Shown here: piece by piece, positions 42,456-51,475 of the stretch
Layout: each line of letters starts with the position of its first letter
Position numbering within the stretch: position 1 is the stretch's first letter
DNA from: Woeseiaceae bacterium
GTDB taxonomy: Bacteria; Pseudomonadota; Gammaproteobacteria; Steroidobacterales; Woeseiaceae
Assembly: GCA_028289545.1 (NCBI GenBank)
Contig: JANQPG010000094.1
Location: 42,622-106,621, forward strand
Direction: 5' to 3'
Length of the DNA: 64,000 nt
The notes under the pieces: model-generated
Database searches by the model: none
Seen by the model: only the letters and a program-made list of their open reading frames with translations
What the model was told of the DNA's origin: nothing
Made by a program: the position numbers and the translations under genes

Positions 42456-45400
42456 CTACAGATTCAGTCTGAGCCGCATGTGTGGATGTCCAAAAAACTG
42501 GTACGCCAGCGATAGCTTCGACCGCGTGTTCGTCTCGAACTCTCCGCGCTGTTGGCGAAACAACGCGCCCGGCAGTACCGCATTGCTTTTGGCCTGCGCG
42601 TAGAAGCCCAGCGCCAATGCTTTGGCTTCCGTATCGTCGACGTTCCAGAGCGCTGCAATCACACCCGAAGCGCCCGCTTCCAGAAACGCCGCCGCCATAC
42701 CGCCGTAGTCGCCCAGCGTCTGCTCGCCCTGCCCAAGCTGGCAGGCATTGAGAAACACGAACGGACGGTGCTTCAGTCGCGCGCTCAACACCTCGGTCGG
42801 CGTTAACATCGTGCCGTCGACGAGCACAATCCCGTCCTGCCCGCCGCTTACGCTCCACTTGCCGTGCACGGCAAAGTGAATCGCGTCGACGTCCGGGTCT
42901 CCGGCAAGCCACGTGGCGAGCTTGCCGTCCGCGCTAACGGATGTTGCGCTATAGACACTGGCCAGTTCGCCTGCCTCTTCCTCCGCCCCTTTCAGCGCTT
43001 TCCAGTTCTTGGTGCGACTGTAGTCGCCGCTAACCACCGCCATCGCGTCGATCGCGTGCTCGGTCGGCGGCGGATACTCCGGGACGCGATCGCCGTTGAC
43101 GTCCTCGTAACCGTGCACCCAACGACCAACAACAAATTCCGCACCCAGGAAATTGTCTTCCGCGTCCGAGTCGCCGAGCTTGAGGTAAGCGAGCTCCCAC
43201 GGGACGTTCGGCTCGTCCGACACCACAAATACCGTCGCCGGGCCGCGGCCGGAGGCGGCGAACAACCCCGCCAGATCCTTGAGCTTGCGCCGCACCCAGA
43301 CGGGTATCTTTCGGCGTATTTCCGTACCGCGGCCCCGCAGCATTGGACCGAGCGGCTTGTCGACCGGGCTCGCGTTGATGGCATTCATGAGGCTGCGTGC
43401 CCATTCGTCCGGCGCGCTGCCGATGTCGGACTTGAGATCGTCATCGTCGGGAGGCGGGGTCAGGTCGATGCCTGCATGCGGACTCAGGACGCTCCATACC
43501 AAGCGGTCGTCGCCCACGGTATTGCCCTTGACGATGGAAATTGTCATGTCCGGGGTAGGCACTCCGGGCGGCATCGATAGATCGAAACCCCTGGCCAGGT
43601 TAGCGGACACGCCGGCGGCCGGCGCGCCGCGGATGAGCATCGCCCGCGCGGCGGAACCAATCAGTTGGCCATCGACGGAATACTCGGCGCGCAGCGTACG
43701 CAGGCGTTTGAACTGCGGCGCAGCAACAGCCGTCATGTGCAGGTGCGCACGCGGATGAGGATCGTTAACCGTAACGTCGAGCGTAATTTCACTCTGCTCG
43801 CCGGAACGCAGCATAAACCCGTCGTACAGCAGCTTGACCGTGAGCTTGTAGGCTCCGACGCTCGACGCCGGTCGGCGCATGGGGCCGCCGGGTATGTCGG
43901 GCGTCGGCTGTTTGGACAAGCCGACCGTCACCTTGAATTCGACCAGCGGCTCGACCTCGTCGGGACAATCAAGGAGTGCGTACGCGCTGCGGGGCGGGTC
44001 GCCGTTGTCATTGCCGCCGGAGTCCGGGTCCGCTGGCCGCATGGCCGCTATGTCCTCACTTTCCTCCGCGGCGCTGTTTTCCGAACCGCCCTCTGCCGGC
44101 GCGGCCTCCGCGTGCTCTTCCTCGTCGCCGGACAACGCAGTGGACGCCTCTTCTCCACCCCAATCGCCTGCGGTGGCGTGCTCGAGGTTGCTGAGCTCCA
44201 TCTCGACGAGTTCGAGGAGCTCTTCGTCGTCGACCGAGGCATCGCTTCCCATCGTGACAAGCGCCGGTTGTCCAGCGATTTCCTTGCCCGCGAACGCTTC
44301 CTCGATCTGTTCGCTGTAAGGCGCCATTTCGATGGCGTACTCGACCGGCGCGCCGCCGCTGCCGCCCGCACCGAAGAACGGCGGCGCATCGCCGCGACGA
44401 AACGCCGACGCCTTGCTGGTCAGCGACCACGCTACGGTTTTCTCCAGCTCGTCATCCGACCTGAGCAAGAGGCCGCAGTCCTCGAGCGCTGAGTCGAAGT
44501 CGCCCTGCGCCAGTGTCCAGCCGAGCTGATGCTCAAAATCCTCGGAACGGCGGCCGCCCTCGTGAAGATAGTGGCTGTAGGCCCGGATCACGGCCGGTGC
44601 GTCCGGCTGATAGGCCGGCAGCCGGCTCGCAAGGTCGACCAGGTCGTTGCCGATGGTCATCGGCAGATAGTCGCTCGCGAGCCTGTCTTCGAGCTCAGGC
44701 AACGACGCCGTCAAGTCCTTCAATACATTAGGGATAACGTCAGCATAGGCCGCGTTCAAGACCGCCGAGCGCAGATTGGCGCCGACGGCGCCGCGAATGA
44801 CTTCATCGGAAAAGAGGCTGGCCGCATCGTCGGGGAGTTCCACCGCGACGGTCGGCTCGGCAACCGCTTCCTGAGACGGTTGTTCCAGCAGCGCATCCAG
44901 CATGTTCAGCTTCGGCCGGCCCAGGGCCGCCTCTTCCCCGATAAGCTGACGTTCGGCAGGGTTCAACCGTCGATACTTGGTCTTTGCGTAGTCGAGCAAA
45001 CGCTCCGAGCCCAGAGCGGCCGTGCGCACGTCGTCATGGACCGCAAACGGATTCCCCCAGAACAGACTTGGCTCCCAGCCCGCGTCGAGCTGTCTGAAGA
45101 CATTGTTCAGGTACTTGAAGCGACCCTTCTTGGCCAACGCAATGGAGCCCCAGACATAGGCGTTCGACTGTTCCGGGTCGTTGAGGTCGAAGCCGTCGAC
45201 CTGTGCCTCGAGCATCGGTGTGCGAATACGCATTTTGCCGAGCGGGCTCTTCGCGAGGCCATACGCGGCGAGATCGGGATTGCCGCCGCCCATATCCTCG
45301 ATGAGCAAATTCGCAAAGCGATTTTCACCCAGTTCCGCCAGGCTCTCTCGGGCCGTCGCAAAATCCGGATCGGACACGTTGTCCGCGATGACCCTCAGCG

Positions 45401-45638
45401 CCTCGCGAACCGACGGCAGCGGCACACGCGCGAGCTGCCTGACGAGCCCGCGGCGATCGGCTGCTCCGTCTCGCTGCTCCAGAAGATTCAGCAGATGCGG
45501 TTCCGCGGCGCGCCAGACCCCGGCGTCGTAACGTCCGCGCATGAGCAATTTCAACGCCGCCTGCTGAAGATCCGGCGTGTTGTCGGAACTCAAACCGCTG
45601 ACGGTAACGGCTGCGCTCTCAAGTGTCGGTCGCGCCAC
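42456..45638 (-). CDS. CHAT-domain (caspase-like) protease, 1060 residues
   Basis: Starts at GTG 45638, preceded by GAGGGA. Architecture: residues 1-460 helical, HEAT-like (DLQQAALKLLMRG, VREALRVIADNV); about 463-546 a highly acidic low-complexity linker (VDDEELLELVEMELSNLE, then Glu/Ala/Ser-rich); about 550-700 a beta-sandwich (VGAYKLTVKLLYDGFML, ITLDVTVNDPHP); about 730-1060 the CHAT domain. Its catalytic pair is His925 (IHFAVHGKW) and Cys966 (VFLNACQLGQG), with the typical ALWNVDDTEAKALALGFY after it. CHAT proteases act as executioners or activators in bacterial immunity and are often encoded next to their target. The downstream partner here is a lipase-like protein. Confidence 0.9.
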   Translation of the reverse strand: MARPTLESAAVTVSGLSSDNTPDLQQAALKLLMRGRYDAGVWRAAEPHLLNLLEQRDGAADRRGLVRQLARVPLPSVREALRVIADNVSDPDFATARESLAELGENRFANLLIEDMGGGNPDLAAYGLAKSPLGKMRIRTPMLEAQVDGFDLNDPEQSNAYVWGSIALAKKGRFKYLNNVFRQLDAGWEPSLFWGNPFAVHDDVRTAALGSERLLDYAKTKYRRLNPAERQLIGEEAALGRPKLNMLDALLEQPSQEAVAEPTVAVELPDDAASLFSDEVIRGAVGANLRSAVLNAAYADVIPNVLKDLTASLPELEDRLASDYLPMTIGNDLVDLASRLPAYQPDAPAVIRAYSHYLHEGGRRSEDFEHQLGWTLAQGDFDSALEDCGLLLRSDDELEKTVAWSLTSKASAFRRGDAPPFFGAGGSGGAPVEYAIEMAPYSEQIEEAFAGKEIAGQPALVTMGSDASVDDEELLELVEMELSNLEHATAGDWGGEEASTALSGDEEEHAEAAPAEGGSENSAAEESEDIAAMRPADPDSGGNDNGDPPRSAYALLDCPDEVEPLVEFKVTVGLSKQPTPDIPGGPMRRPASSVGAYKLTVKLLYDGFMLRSGEQSEITLDVTVNDPHPRAHLHMTAVAAPQFKRLRTLRAEYSVDGQLIGSAARAMLIRGAPAAGVSANLARGFDLSMPPGVPTPDMTISIVKGNTVGDDRLVWSVLSPHAGIDLTPPPDDDDLKSDIGSAPDEWARSLMNAINASPVDKPLGPMLRGRGTEIRRKIPVWVRRKLKDLAGLFAASGRGPATVFVVSDEPNVPWELAYLKLGDSDAEDNFLGAEFVVGRWVHGYEDVNGDRVPEYPPPTEHAIDAMAVVSGDYSRTKNWKALKGAEEEAGELASVYSATSVSADGKLATWLAGDPDVDAIHFAVHGKWSVSGGQDGIVLVDGTMLTPTEVLSARLKHRPFVFLNACQLGQGEQTLGDYGGMAAAFLEAGASGVIAALWNVDDTEAKALALGFYAQAKSNAVLPGALFRQQRGEFETNTRSKLSLAYQFFGHPHMRLRLNL

Positions 45639-45719
45639 TTACGTCCCTCATGTATGGCGGAAGGTGAAGAGGCAGATGCGCTCACGAACCGCACGCGTTG
45701 CTTATTGTGGAGAGCGTAG

Positions 45720-45797
45720 ACCCGGCCGGGTTTCCCTCAGGCCGAGCGGGCTTATTTGTCTTTTGATGCCGGGCTTAGCGGACTTTCGTCGAGTATA
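45720..45797 (-). promoter_or_regulatory. Candidate promoter and palindrome upstream of the CHAT gene
   Basis: On the minus strand a -10-like TATACT lies at 45797-45792, just after a T-run, and a perfect 12-bp palindrome ACCCGGCCGGGT is at 45720-45731 in the presumed leader. No convincing -35 is seen. The palindrome may be a repressor site or chance in GC-rich DNA. Confidence 0.3.
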
Positions 45798-45829
45798 GTC
45801 GCAAAAAAATTGAGTGGCGAGCGGTTATC

Positions 45830-46432
45830 CTAGTCCGTAGCGTCACCCCCGGGATGTTTGCCTTCCTGACTCCGAGAATGCCGATCCCGCGCGTGCTGAG
45901 CCTGCTGATGTGTATCGTGCATGTAGTGATGGTCTACGTACCTGCCGTCTGCGCCTTCCAGGTACACCCCGGCCCCCACCTGCAGCGGCACCCCCGGTAC
46001 CGACAGCACAAAACTGGTCTTGGTCAACGGTTCGGACGATCCCGACCTCGGCCATTGATAGGTAATCCAGCCCCCTTTAGGTAAACGGGCCTTCTCGCAC
46101 AGCGACGTGCCATAGCGGAACCCGACGTAATCCGTATGTTGCTTGATGTCTCCGCCGACACGCTCCGGGAAGCGCGGGTTCGCCATGACCCGATCGGCGT
46201 CGCAGTCGACCACAAAAACATAGGTGTCCTTCCAGACGAACTCGCTCTCCGGGTCGGCGATCAAGGGCAAGGCTTCGTGCCCCACCGTTGCGAGCATTTC
46301 GACGGCGGCGCGCACTTTTTCAACCACTTCCTCTCTGGTCGCCACTTGCTTTTCTGTTACGCAGGGAGAACCGGCGCTCGCGCTTGTCGAGATCGCCAGC
46401 ATCAGTCCGGTGACCCATGATCGAATACCCAT
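45830..46432 (-). CDS. Exported single-Cache-like domain protein
   Basis: A 200-residue protein with a signal peptide (SWVTGLMLAISTSASAGS) and a domain resembling single Cache ligand-binding domains: VVEKVRAAVEMLATVG, then FVWKDTYVFVVDCDADRVMANPRF, and the GGWITYQWP strand. The tail is His/Gln/Arg-rich and hydrophilic. It is not fused to a signalling domain, so it probably binds a small molecule in the periplasm for a partner elsewhere. It lies 191 bp upstream of the CHAT gene on the same strand and is divergent from the LysR gene. Confidence 0.72.
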   Translation of the reverse strand: MGIRSWVTGLMLAISTSASAGSPCVTEKQVATREEVVEKVRAAVEMLATVGHEALPLIADPESEFVWKDTYVFVVDCDADRVMANPRFPERVGGDIKQHTDYVGFRYGTSLCEKARLPKGGWITYQWPRSGSSEPLTKTSFVLSVPGVPLQVGAGVYLEGADGRYVDHHYMHDTHQQAQHARDRHSRSQEGKHPGGDATD

Positions 46433-46602
46433 TGTGTATCTCCGCTGTCTGCTACCCGCTATCGGCTACTGATCTACCCCGGATTCGGATAGAGCCTCTC
46501 GAACGAGAGTGGCATTCAGCTTAGAGTCGCCGCGTACTGCGGTCACGCAGCATCTCGGTGACCGCGGGTTGCTTTTTTGCAGCAGCGGGTAATACTGCCT
46601 GC

Positions 46603-47442
46603 ATGAACTGGGACGATATCCGTGTGATCCGCGCCGTCTACAGCGAGCTGAGCTTTGCCGCCGCGGCCCGCCGCCTGGGCGTGAACCCCACGACCGTCCC
46701 GAGACGACTTGAGCGCCTCGAGAAGACCCTGGGCTTTCGCCTGTTCGACGCCGCGGACGGCGCGCGCCGGCCGACGGCCGAATGTGAACAGCTCGTCGAG
46801 CTTTCCGAACCGATTGCCCGGCAAATGGAAAAGATCGAAAGCCTGCAGCACGCCGAGTCGGAGCCCAGGGAGCGGCGACGAATCGCGGCGACCGACTCGG
46901 TCTCGGCCGCCATCCTGGCGCCTGCTTTGCCCGCGTTTCTCGACGAGCACCCGCGCATCGACGTGGATCTGATGGCGTCGACCGAAAACGTCGATTTTTC
47001 CCGCTGGGAAGCCGATGTTGCGATCAGGCTCAAGCGGCCCGAATCGGGCAACTTTATCGTTTCGCGACTGGCCGACTTCGAGTTCTTCCTGTGTGAGCCG
47101 GCCGTTGACGATGCCTCCGCACCGCCGTTGATCTGCACGTATCCGGAGGAGCTCATGGGCGCACCCGAAGCGAAGGCGCTGGCCGACAGGACAGCAGTTC
47201 AGGCGGCCCGCTGCACGAGCAAGAACCTGTTGGTTCTGAAGGCGCTAGTCCTGTCCGGCCGTGCCGCAGCCGCGCTGCCGGGTTTCCTGCTGCACGACCT
47301 GCCGGCGGGCAACACGATCAGGCTGACGCCGCTGCCCGCACGCCGTAGCGCATGGCTGCTCGTCCAGACACATCTCAGAAACGACGCGACGACCCGCCTC
47401 TTGACCGACTGGATCAAAGATCTTTTTCGACCTGGCGACTAG
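46603..47442 (+). CDS. LysR-family transcriptional regulator
   Basis: Start at ATG 46603, giving the usual family N-terminus NWDDIRVIRAVYSELSFAAAARRLG with a helix-turn-helix at residues 17-45; longer in-frame starts are less likely. The 279-residue protein continues with an effector-binding domain (about 90-275). The target is probably near: the divergent Cache gene lies 170 bp away. Its 3' end overlaps the K+ channel gene on the other strand by 4 bp. Confidence 0.87.
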   Translation: MNWDDIRVIRAVYSELSFAAAARRLGVNPTTVPRRLERLEKTLGFRLFDAADGARRPTAECEQLVELSEPIARQMEKIESLQHAESEPRERRRIAATDSVSAAILAPALPAFLDEHPRIDVDLMASTENVDFSRWEADVAIRLKRPESGNFIVSRLADFEFFLCEPAVDDASAPPLICTYPEELMGAPEAKALADRTAVQAARCTSKNLLVLKALVLSGRAAAALPGFLLHDLPAGNTIRLTPLPARRSAWLLVQTHLRNDATTRLLTDWIKDLFRPGD

Positions 47443-47870
47443 ACGTCTCGCCGCCCCGCTTCGTTGAGCCGGCGCAAGGCCTCGAAGAGAAACGCCGTGT
47501 TCAGGCTGAACAACACGAGCCCGTTCGCAGCGACAAAGCCCGACAACAGCTGCCAGCGCTCGGACAACAGCGTGTCCCCGTAGCCAAGCGTCGTCGCGGA
47601 AACGCTGGAGAAATAGAGCGCCGCGGCCAGGGAGTCGAACTCGCCGAGTACGATAAAAAGTGCTGCCCATAGCCACAACGCAACGCTAATACCGGCAAGC
47701 AACCACAAACTCAGACCGCTCAGCGTCAGCATGGTGCGGGTAAACATCGTCATCCCGCGCAGGCGCTCCGCAAACCGGTTCAGCACCGCAACTGCAACCG
47801 CGATCACAAACGACTCGATAACGACTGTGGCGACGATGGCCAGTGAGCCGACGAGTAAAACCGTAAGCAT
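47439..47870 (-). CDS. Small potassium channel-like protein (Ion_trans_2)
   Basis: A 143-residue membrane protein with about three to four hydrophobic segments and the K+ selectivity filter TTLGYGD between the last two, in the pore arrangement SLAALYFSSVSATTLGYGDTLL. No RCK or cyclic-nucleotide domain follows. Such minimal channels form tetramers in the inner membrane. It starts 19 bp after the gltS stop, so it is probably cotranscribed with it. Confidence 0.85.
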   Translation of the reverse strand: MLTVLLVGSLAIVATVVIESFVIAVAVAVLNRFAERLRGMTMFTRTMLTLSGLSLWLLAGISVALWLWAALFIVLGEFDSLAAALYFSSVSATTLGYGDTLLSERWQLLSGFVAANGLVLFSLNTAFLFEALRRLNEAGRRDV

Positions 47871-47889
47871 TTGCGCGCCTCCGTAAGCC

Positions 47890-49110
47890 TCAGTCCGCCA
47901 GCAGATTCAGCGCGCTCTGCAGCACGATCGAGTTGGTCACGTCGACAAAAAACGCGGCGACGAGCGGCAGAATGATAAACGCCAGCGGCGCCGGCCCATG
48001 TTTCTTGGTCACAGCCGTCATGTTGGCGATGGCCGTCGGCGTTGCGCCCAGCGCGAAGCCGCCAAAACCGGCGCTCAGCACGGCTGCCTGATAGTCACTT
48101 CCCATCAATCGAAACAGGACGAGCAGGATAAACAGCACGGCCGCCAGAGTCTGCAGTGCCAGCAGCAGGAACAACGGCCCCGCAAGACCCGCAATGGACC
48201 ACAGCTGCATGCTCATGAGCGACATCGCCAGGAACAGACCCAGGGAGAAATCGGATACCAGCGCCAGCGAGCGTGTCCTCGCAGGCCAGTGCAGCTTCGG
48301 AAAGATGTGCGGCACGGTGTTGGACAGGACGATCGCTGCCAGGAGACAAGTGACAAACAGCGGCAGCTTGAAGCCCGCCTCAATGAGTGCCTGATGCGCT
48401 AGCCAACCAATGATAATGGCCGTGTGGATCGCGAGAATCACGGCCATGATACTCGTGTGCTGAATCGTTTCCTGATCCTGATCCTCGTAGGCAATACCGA
48501 CAACGGACGCCTCGTCTTTGCCCGCAAGCGCGTGCCGGTTGATCAGAAACCGCGCGATCGGACCGCCGATCAGACTCGCAACGACAAGGCCGAGCGTCGC
48601 TGCCGAAACCCCAATCTCCAGTGCGCCATCCACTCCCTGCGCGGCAAAATCCGGCGCCCACGCAATGGCTGTGCCGTGGCCGCCGATCAGTGACGCCGAC
48701 CCGGCCAGGAGCCCCAGCTCACCCGGCAATCCGATCAGCATTGCACCGGCCACACCTACGACGTCCTGCACGACGATGAAGCCGAGGGTCAGCACGAGGA
48801 GCGTCGCCAGCGGCCGCCCTCCGGCCAGCAGATCGGAAAAGCGTGCATTGAGACCAATCGCCGTGAAGAAGTACACGAGCAGGCGGTCCCGGGTCTCGAG
48901 CTCGAAGTTCAATTCGATTCCGAACCCCGAATACAGCAGCAGGGTGACGAGTGCGGCGGCGAGGCCGCCCGTTACGGGTTCCGGTATGTTGTATTCGCGC
49001 AGGAATGTGATGCGGCGATTGAGCCGCATGCCGACAAAAAACACGACAATGCCAATGGTGTAGGCAAGAAAACTCTCGATGGTGACGATCTGGACGGACG
49101 ATTCGTTCAA
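47890..49110 (-). CDS. gltS: Sodium/glutamate symporter
   Basis: A 406-residue inner-membrane protein with 10-12 helices and the GltS signatures EYNIPEPVTGGL, GLNARFSDLLAGG, GGHGTAIAWAPDF and GGFALGATPTAIANM. GltS imports L-glutamate with Na+. The start is TTG 49110, the only convincing initiation codon before the first helix. The K+ channel gene downstream may balance charge or signal osmotic state (inference). Confidence 0.9.
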   Translation of the reverse strand: MNESSVQIVTIESFLAYTIGIVVFFVGMRLNRRITFLREYNIPEPVTGGLAAALVTLLLYSGFGIELNFELETRDRLLVYFFTAIGLNARFSDLLAGGRPLATLLVLTLGFIVVQDVVGVAGAMLIGLPGELGLLAGSASLIGGHGTAIAWAPDFAAQGVDGALEIGVSAATLGLVVASLIGGPIARFLINRHALAGKDEASVVGIAYEDQDQETIQHTSIMAVILAIHTAIIIGWLAHQALIEAGFKLPLFVTCLLAAIVLSNTVPHIFPKLHWPARTRSLALVSDFSLGLFLAMSLMSMQLWSIAGLAGPLFLLLALQTLAAVLFILLVLFRLMGSDYQAAVLSAGFGGFALGATPTAIANMTAVTKKHGPAPLAFIILPLVAAFFVDVTNSIVLQSALNLLAD

Positions 49111-49307
49111 CGCGGAACCCGATCACGCCGGCCCGCTTCGAATGGGCGCCGCGCAGTTTTGTTACATTTACTCACAATCTCTGAGCCCTTGATTCTTCAA
49201 CGGCGGCAGCACCGCCGCGGTGCGAAAACGATACACGTTTCACAGAACGAAGTTTCCTATCGAAGGCGCTCCGGTACAATACCGCCTTGCTCGAATCAGG
49301 ACTCGCC

Positions 49308-49977
49308 ATGACGCCGTTTGCGAAACTCTACGAACGGGCCGCTAAAAGAAAAGGCGGCGCCGCGGCGCTCGACAAACTCATCGGCAAACCAAAAAGCCGC
49401 GCGGCGCTTGCAAAGATCCCGGACGACCGCTGGCTGTCCGAAATGGCCAAGAGCGTATTCCGGGCGGGCTTCAACTGGACGGTGGTCGAGAACAAATGGC
49501 CCGACATTGAAGCAGCTTTCGAAGGCTTCGATCCTGTTGTGGTTGCCGGCTGGTCCGACGAAGCACTCGAAGCGCTACTCAAGGACCCGAGAGTCATTCG
49601 TCAGTGGCGCAAGCTCAAAGCAATACGCCACAACGCGCACTACGTTGTCGAACTCGCCGACGAACATGGCTCCGCCGGACGCTATTTTGCCGATTATCCG
49701 GCCAGCGAATACATCGGGCTCCTGGACGATCTCAAGAAACGCGGCAGTTATCTGGGCGGCACGTCGGCGCAGTACTTTCTGCGCATGATGGGCAAAGACT
49801 CGTTTATTCTCTACGAACGACGTCGTTGCGGCGCTCAAACGCGAAAAGGCATTTGACGGCACACCGACGTCGAAGTCCTCTCTGAAATCGATCCAGTCAG
49901 CGTTCAACCACTGGGTCGATGACGGCGGCAAATCGCTGACCCGCGTCAGCCGCGTGCTGGCGTTTACGGTGGGTTGA
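49308..49977 (+). pseudogene. tag: DNA-3-methyladenine glycosylase I-like gene with a 2-base frameshift
   Basis: From ATG 49308 the frame encodes a Tag-like (Adenine_glyco, HhH-GPD) protein: DDRWLSEMAKSVFRAGFNW, VVENKWPDIEAAFEGFDP, AIRHNAHYV and MGKDSFILY. After Tyr at 49812-49814 the frame leaves the family and stops at 49856. Reading from 49813 in another frame restores family-like TNDVVAALKREKAFDG and continues to a TGA at 49977 with conserved-looking FNHWVDDGGKSLTRVSRVLA. Loss of an AC pair in a TACACG stretch explains this. Either a recent inactivating deletion or a sequencing error. The intact protein would be about 222 residues. Confidence 0.85.
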
Positions 49978-49994
49978 GCACAGGGACGGCAATC

Positions 49995-50642
49995 ATGACC
50001 GAACGTAAGGACATCAAACCGGCCGCGGCCGGTGAGCTGGCGATTGGCGGCCAGGGCAACCCCGACGGCAAAGGCTGCAACGGGTTCCTGCTCGACTGGT
50101 ATCGCAGCGAACCGCGCGGCGTTGTCGCCAAGCCGCAGCGCCAGGTGCTGGCCGAGTTCTTCACGTCCATGCTCGTGCTGTCCGCAAAGTTCAAGTACAA
50201 GCCGGCGGTCGGCACGGAAAACTACCTGTACCTGGACGGTGACGAATGGCTGCTAAGCCTGATCCATCCAGGCGAGTGGTCCGACGAACGGCGCGCGGGT
50301 TTTGTGGGCACCTGTATCCTGCAGCGCGACATGACCTGGACCATTACACCGTCGGAGAACCTGAGCCGGCACAGCGCGGTCTCGAGGGCCGTCGGGCGCT
50401 TCTTCGACGCATTCGCCGACACGCTCGACAGCGACCTGACGCTCGAGGAAATTTTGCCGTTCTACGTAAGCTCCTTCGGCTACTACCAGAGACTGCACGC
50501 CAACGCGCTCAGCCGCTCGATTCGCGCCGCGGTTACGCTCGGCGACCAGCGATCGCTCCGCTGCCGGGACTGGCGTGCCGCCTTGCCGAACAAGCGCGGC
50601 GAAGGGGCATTGCTCGGCGTAACGGAATCCGCCGGCGCCTAA
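49995..50642 (+). CDS. DUF2452-like protein
   Basis: Start at ATG 49995, preceded by AGGGA. The 215-residue soluble protein contains NPDGKGCNGFLLDW near the N-terminus and a segment NYLYLDGDEWLLSLIHPGEW followed by GFVGTCILQRDMTWT, a pattern I associate with DUF2452 (bacterial relatives of C1orf50-type proteins). Function unknown. It starts 17 bp after the frameshifted tag gene and may be cotranscribed with it; its stop overlaps the end of the convergent LytTR regulator. Confidence 0.65.
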   Translation: MTERKDIKPAAAGELAIGGQGNPDGKGCNGFLLDWYRSEPRGVVAKPQRQVLAEFFTSMLVLSAKFKYKPAVGTENYLYLDGDEWLLSLIHPGEWSDERRAGFVGTCILQRDMTWTITPSENLSRHSAVSRAVGRFFDAFADTLDSDLTLEEILPFYVSSFGYYQRLHANALSRSIRAAVTLGDQRSLRCRDWRAALPNKRGEGALLGVTESAGA

Positions 50643-51475
50643 CGCGGCGACAATACGGGCGACACCCGCTTCAGACGCTCGACATTCTTGCGATAACTGC
50701 GGCTCAACTTGAGCTGTTTGTCGCAATCCAGGGTCAGGAAGTACTCTCCGTTGGCGTGCGGCCGCATTGTCGTAACGCGCTCGGCATTGACGATCGTGGA
50801 GCGGTGCACGCGCACAAAACGCTCCGGATCCAGCAAGGTCTCGAGCTTTTTCATCGTGCCGCGAATGACGTGGGTCTGCTCCGGCAGATGCACGCAGAGG
50901 TAATCGCCGGCGGAATCGATCCACTGGATGTCGCTCAGGTCGACGCGCACGGTTTCCCTACCGTCCTGAATGGCGATTCGCTCAGGTGTCGCGCGCGGCG
51001 TCACTCCCTTTTGCGTCAGCGCCTCTTCGAGGGTCAACTCTTCTCCGGTCAGGTCGCAAATCAGGCGCAACAGGCGCTCACGGTGCTGCGCGGCAACCCG
51101 CGAGTCGAGCTGTTCCCTGGCCTTGTCGAGCGCGGCGCGGAGGCGGGGCTCGTCGATCGGCTTCAGCAGGTAGTCGAGCGCGTTGGCCTCGAAGGCGCGA
51201 ATCGCGTGTTCCGCGTAGGCCGTGACGAAGATAACGACGGGCATGTCCGGACCGGCCATGCGCCTGAGCACTTCGAAGCCGTCCATGCCCGGCATCTGGA
51301 TGTCCAGGAACACGAGTTCGGGCTTGTGTTCGGCAATATGCCGCAAGGCCTCCCTGCCGTTGCGGCTCTGGCCGCACACCTCGAAGTCCGGTATCGACGA
51401 CAGCCGGATCTCGAGACCGCGGCGGGCCAGCGCCTCGTCGTCGACGATCAGCACTCGACGCTTAGGCCCGGCCAC
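50639..51475 (-). CDS. LytTR-family response regulator
   Basis: GTG 51475 is the start because it follows GGAGGACGAAG inside the end of the kinase gene, giving coupled translation; a longer frame to 51535 lacks such a site. The 278-residue protein has a receiver domain with phosphoacceptor Asp58 (LVFLDIQMPGMDG), Lys in YLLKPID, and a C-terminal LytTR DNA-binding domain (about 170-275) with IQWIDSAGDYLCVHL, FVRVHRSTIVN and LKLSRSYRKNV. Cognate kinase is LytS-like just upstream. Probable target is the RND operon in which it sits. Confidence 0.92.
   Translation of the reverse strand: MAGPKRRVLIVDDEALARRGLEIRLSSIPDFEVCGQSRNGREALRHIAEHKPELVFLDIQMPGMDGFEVLRRMAGPDMPVVIFVTAYAEHAIRAFEANALDYLLKPIDEPRLRAALDKAREQLDSRVAAQHRERLLRLICDLTGEELTLEEALTQKGVTPRATPERIAIQDGRETVRVDLSDIQWIDSAGDYLCVHLPEQTHVIRGTMKKLETLLDPERFVRVHRSTIVNAERVTTMRPHANGEYFLTLDCDKQLKLSRSYRKNVERLKRVSPVLSPR

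Noticed and set aside
45830..46432. Cache-like gene as third member of the CHAT-lipase unit
   Set aside because: The 191-bp gap with its own promoter-like elements and the protein's export signal argue against it; the CHAT and lipase products appear cytosolic.
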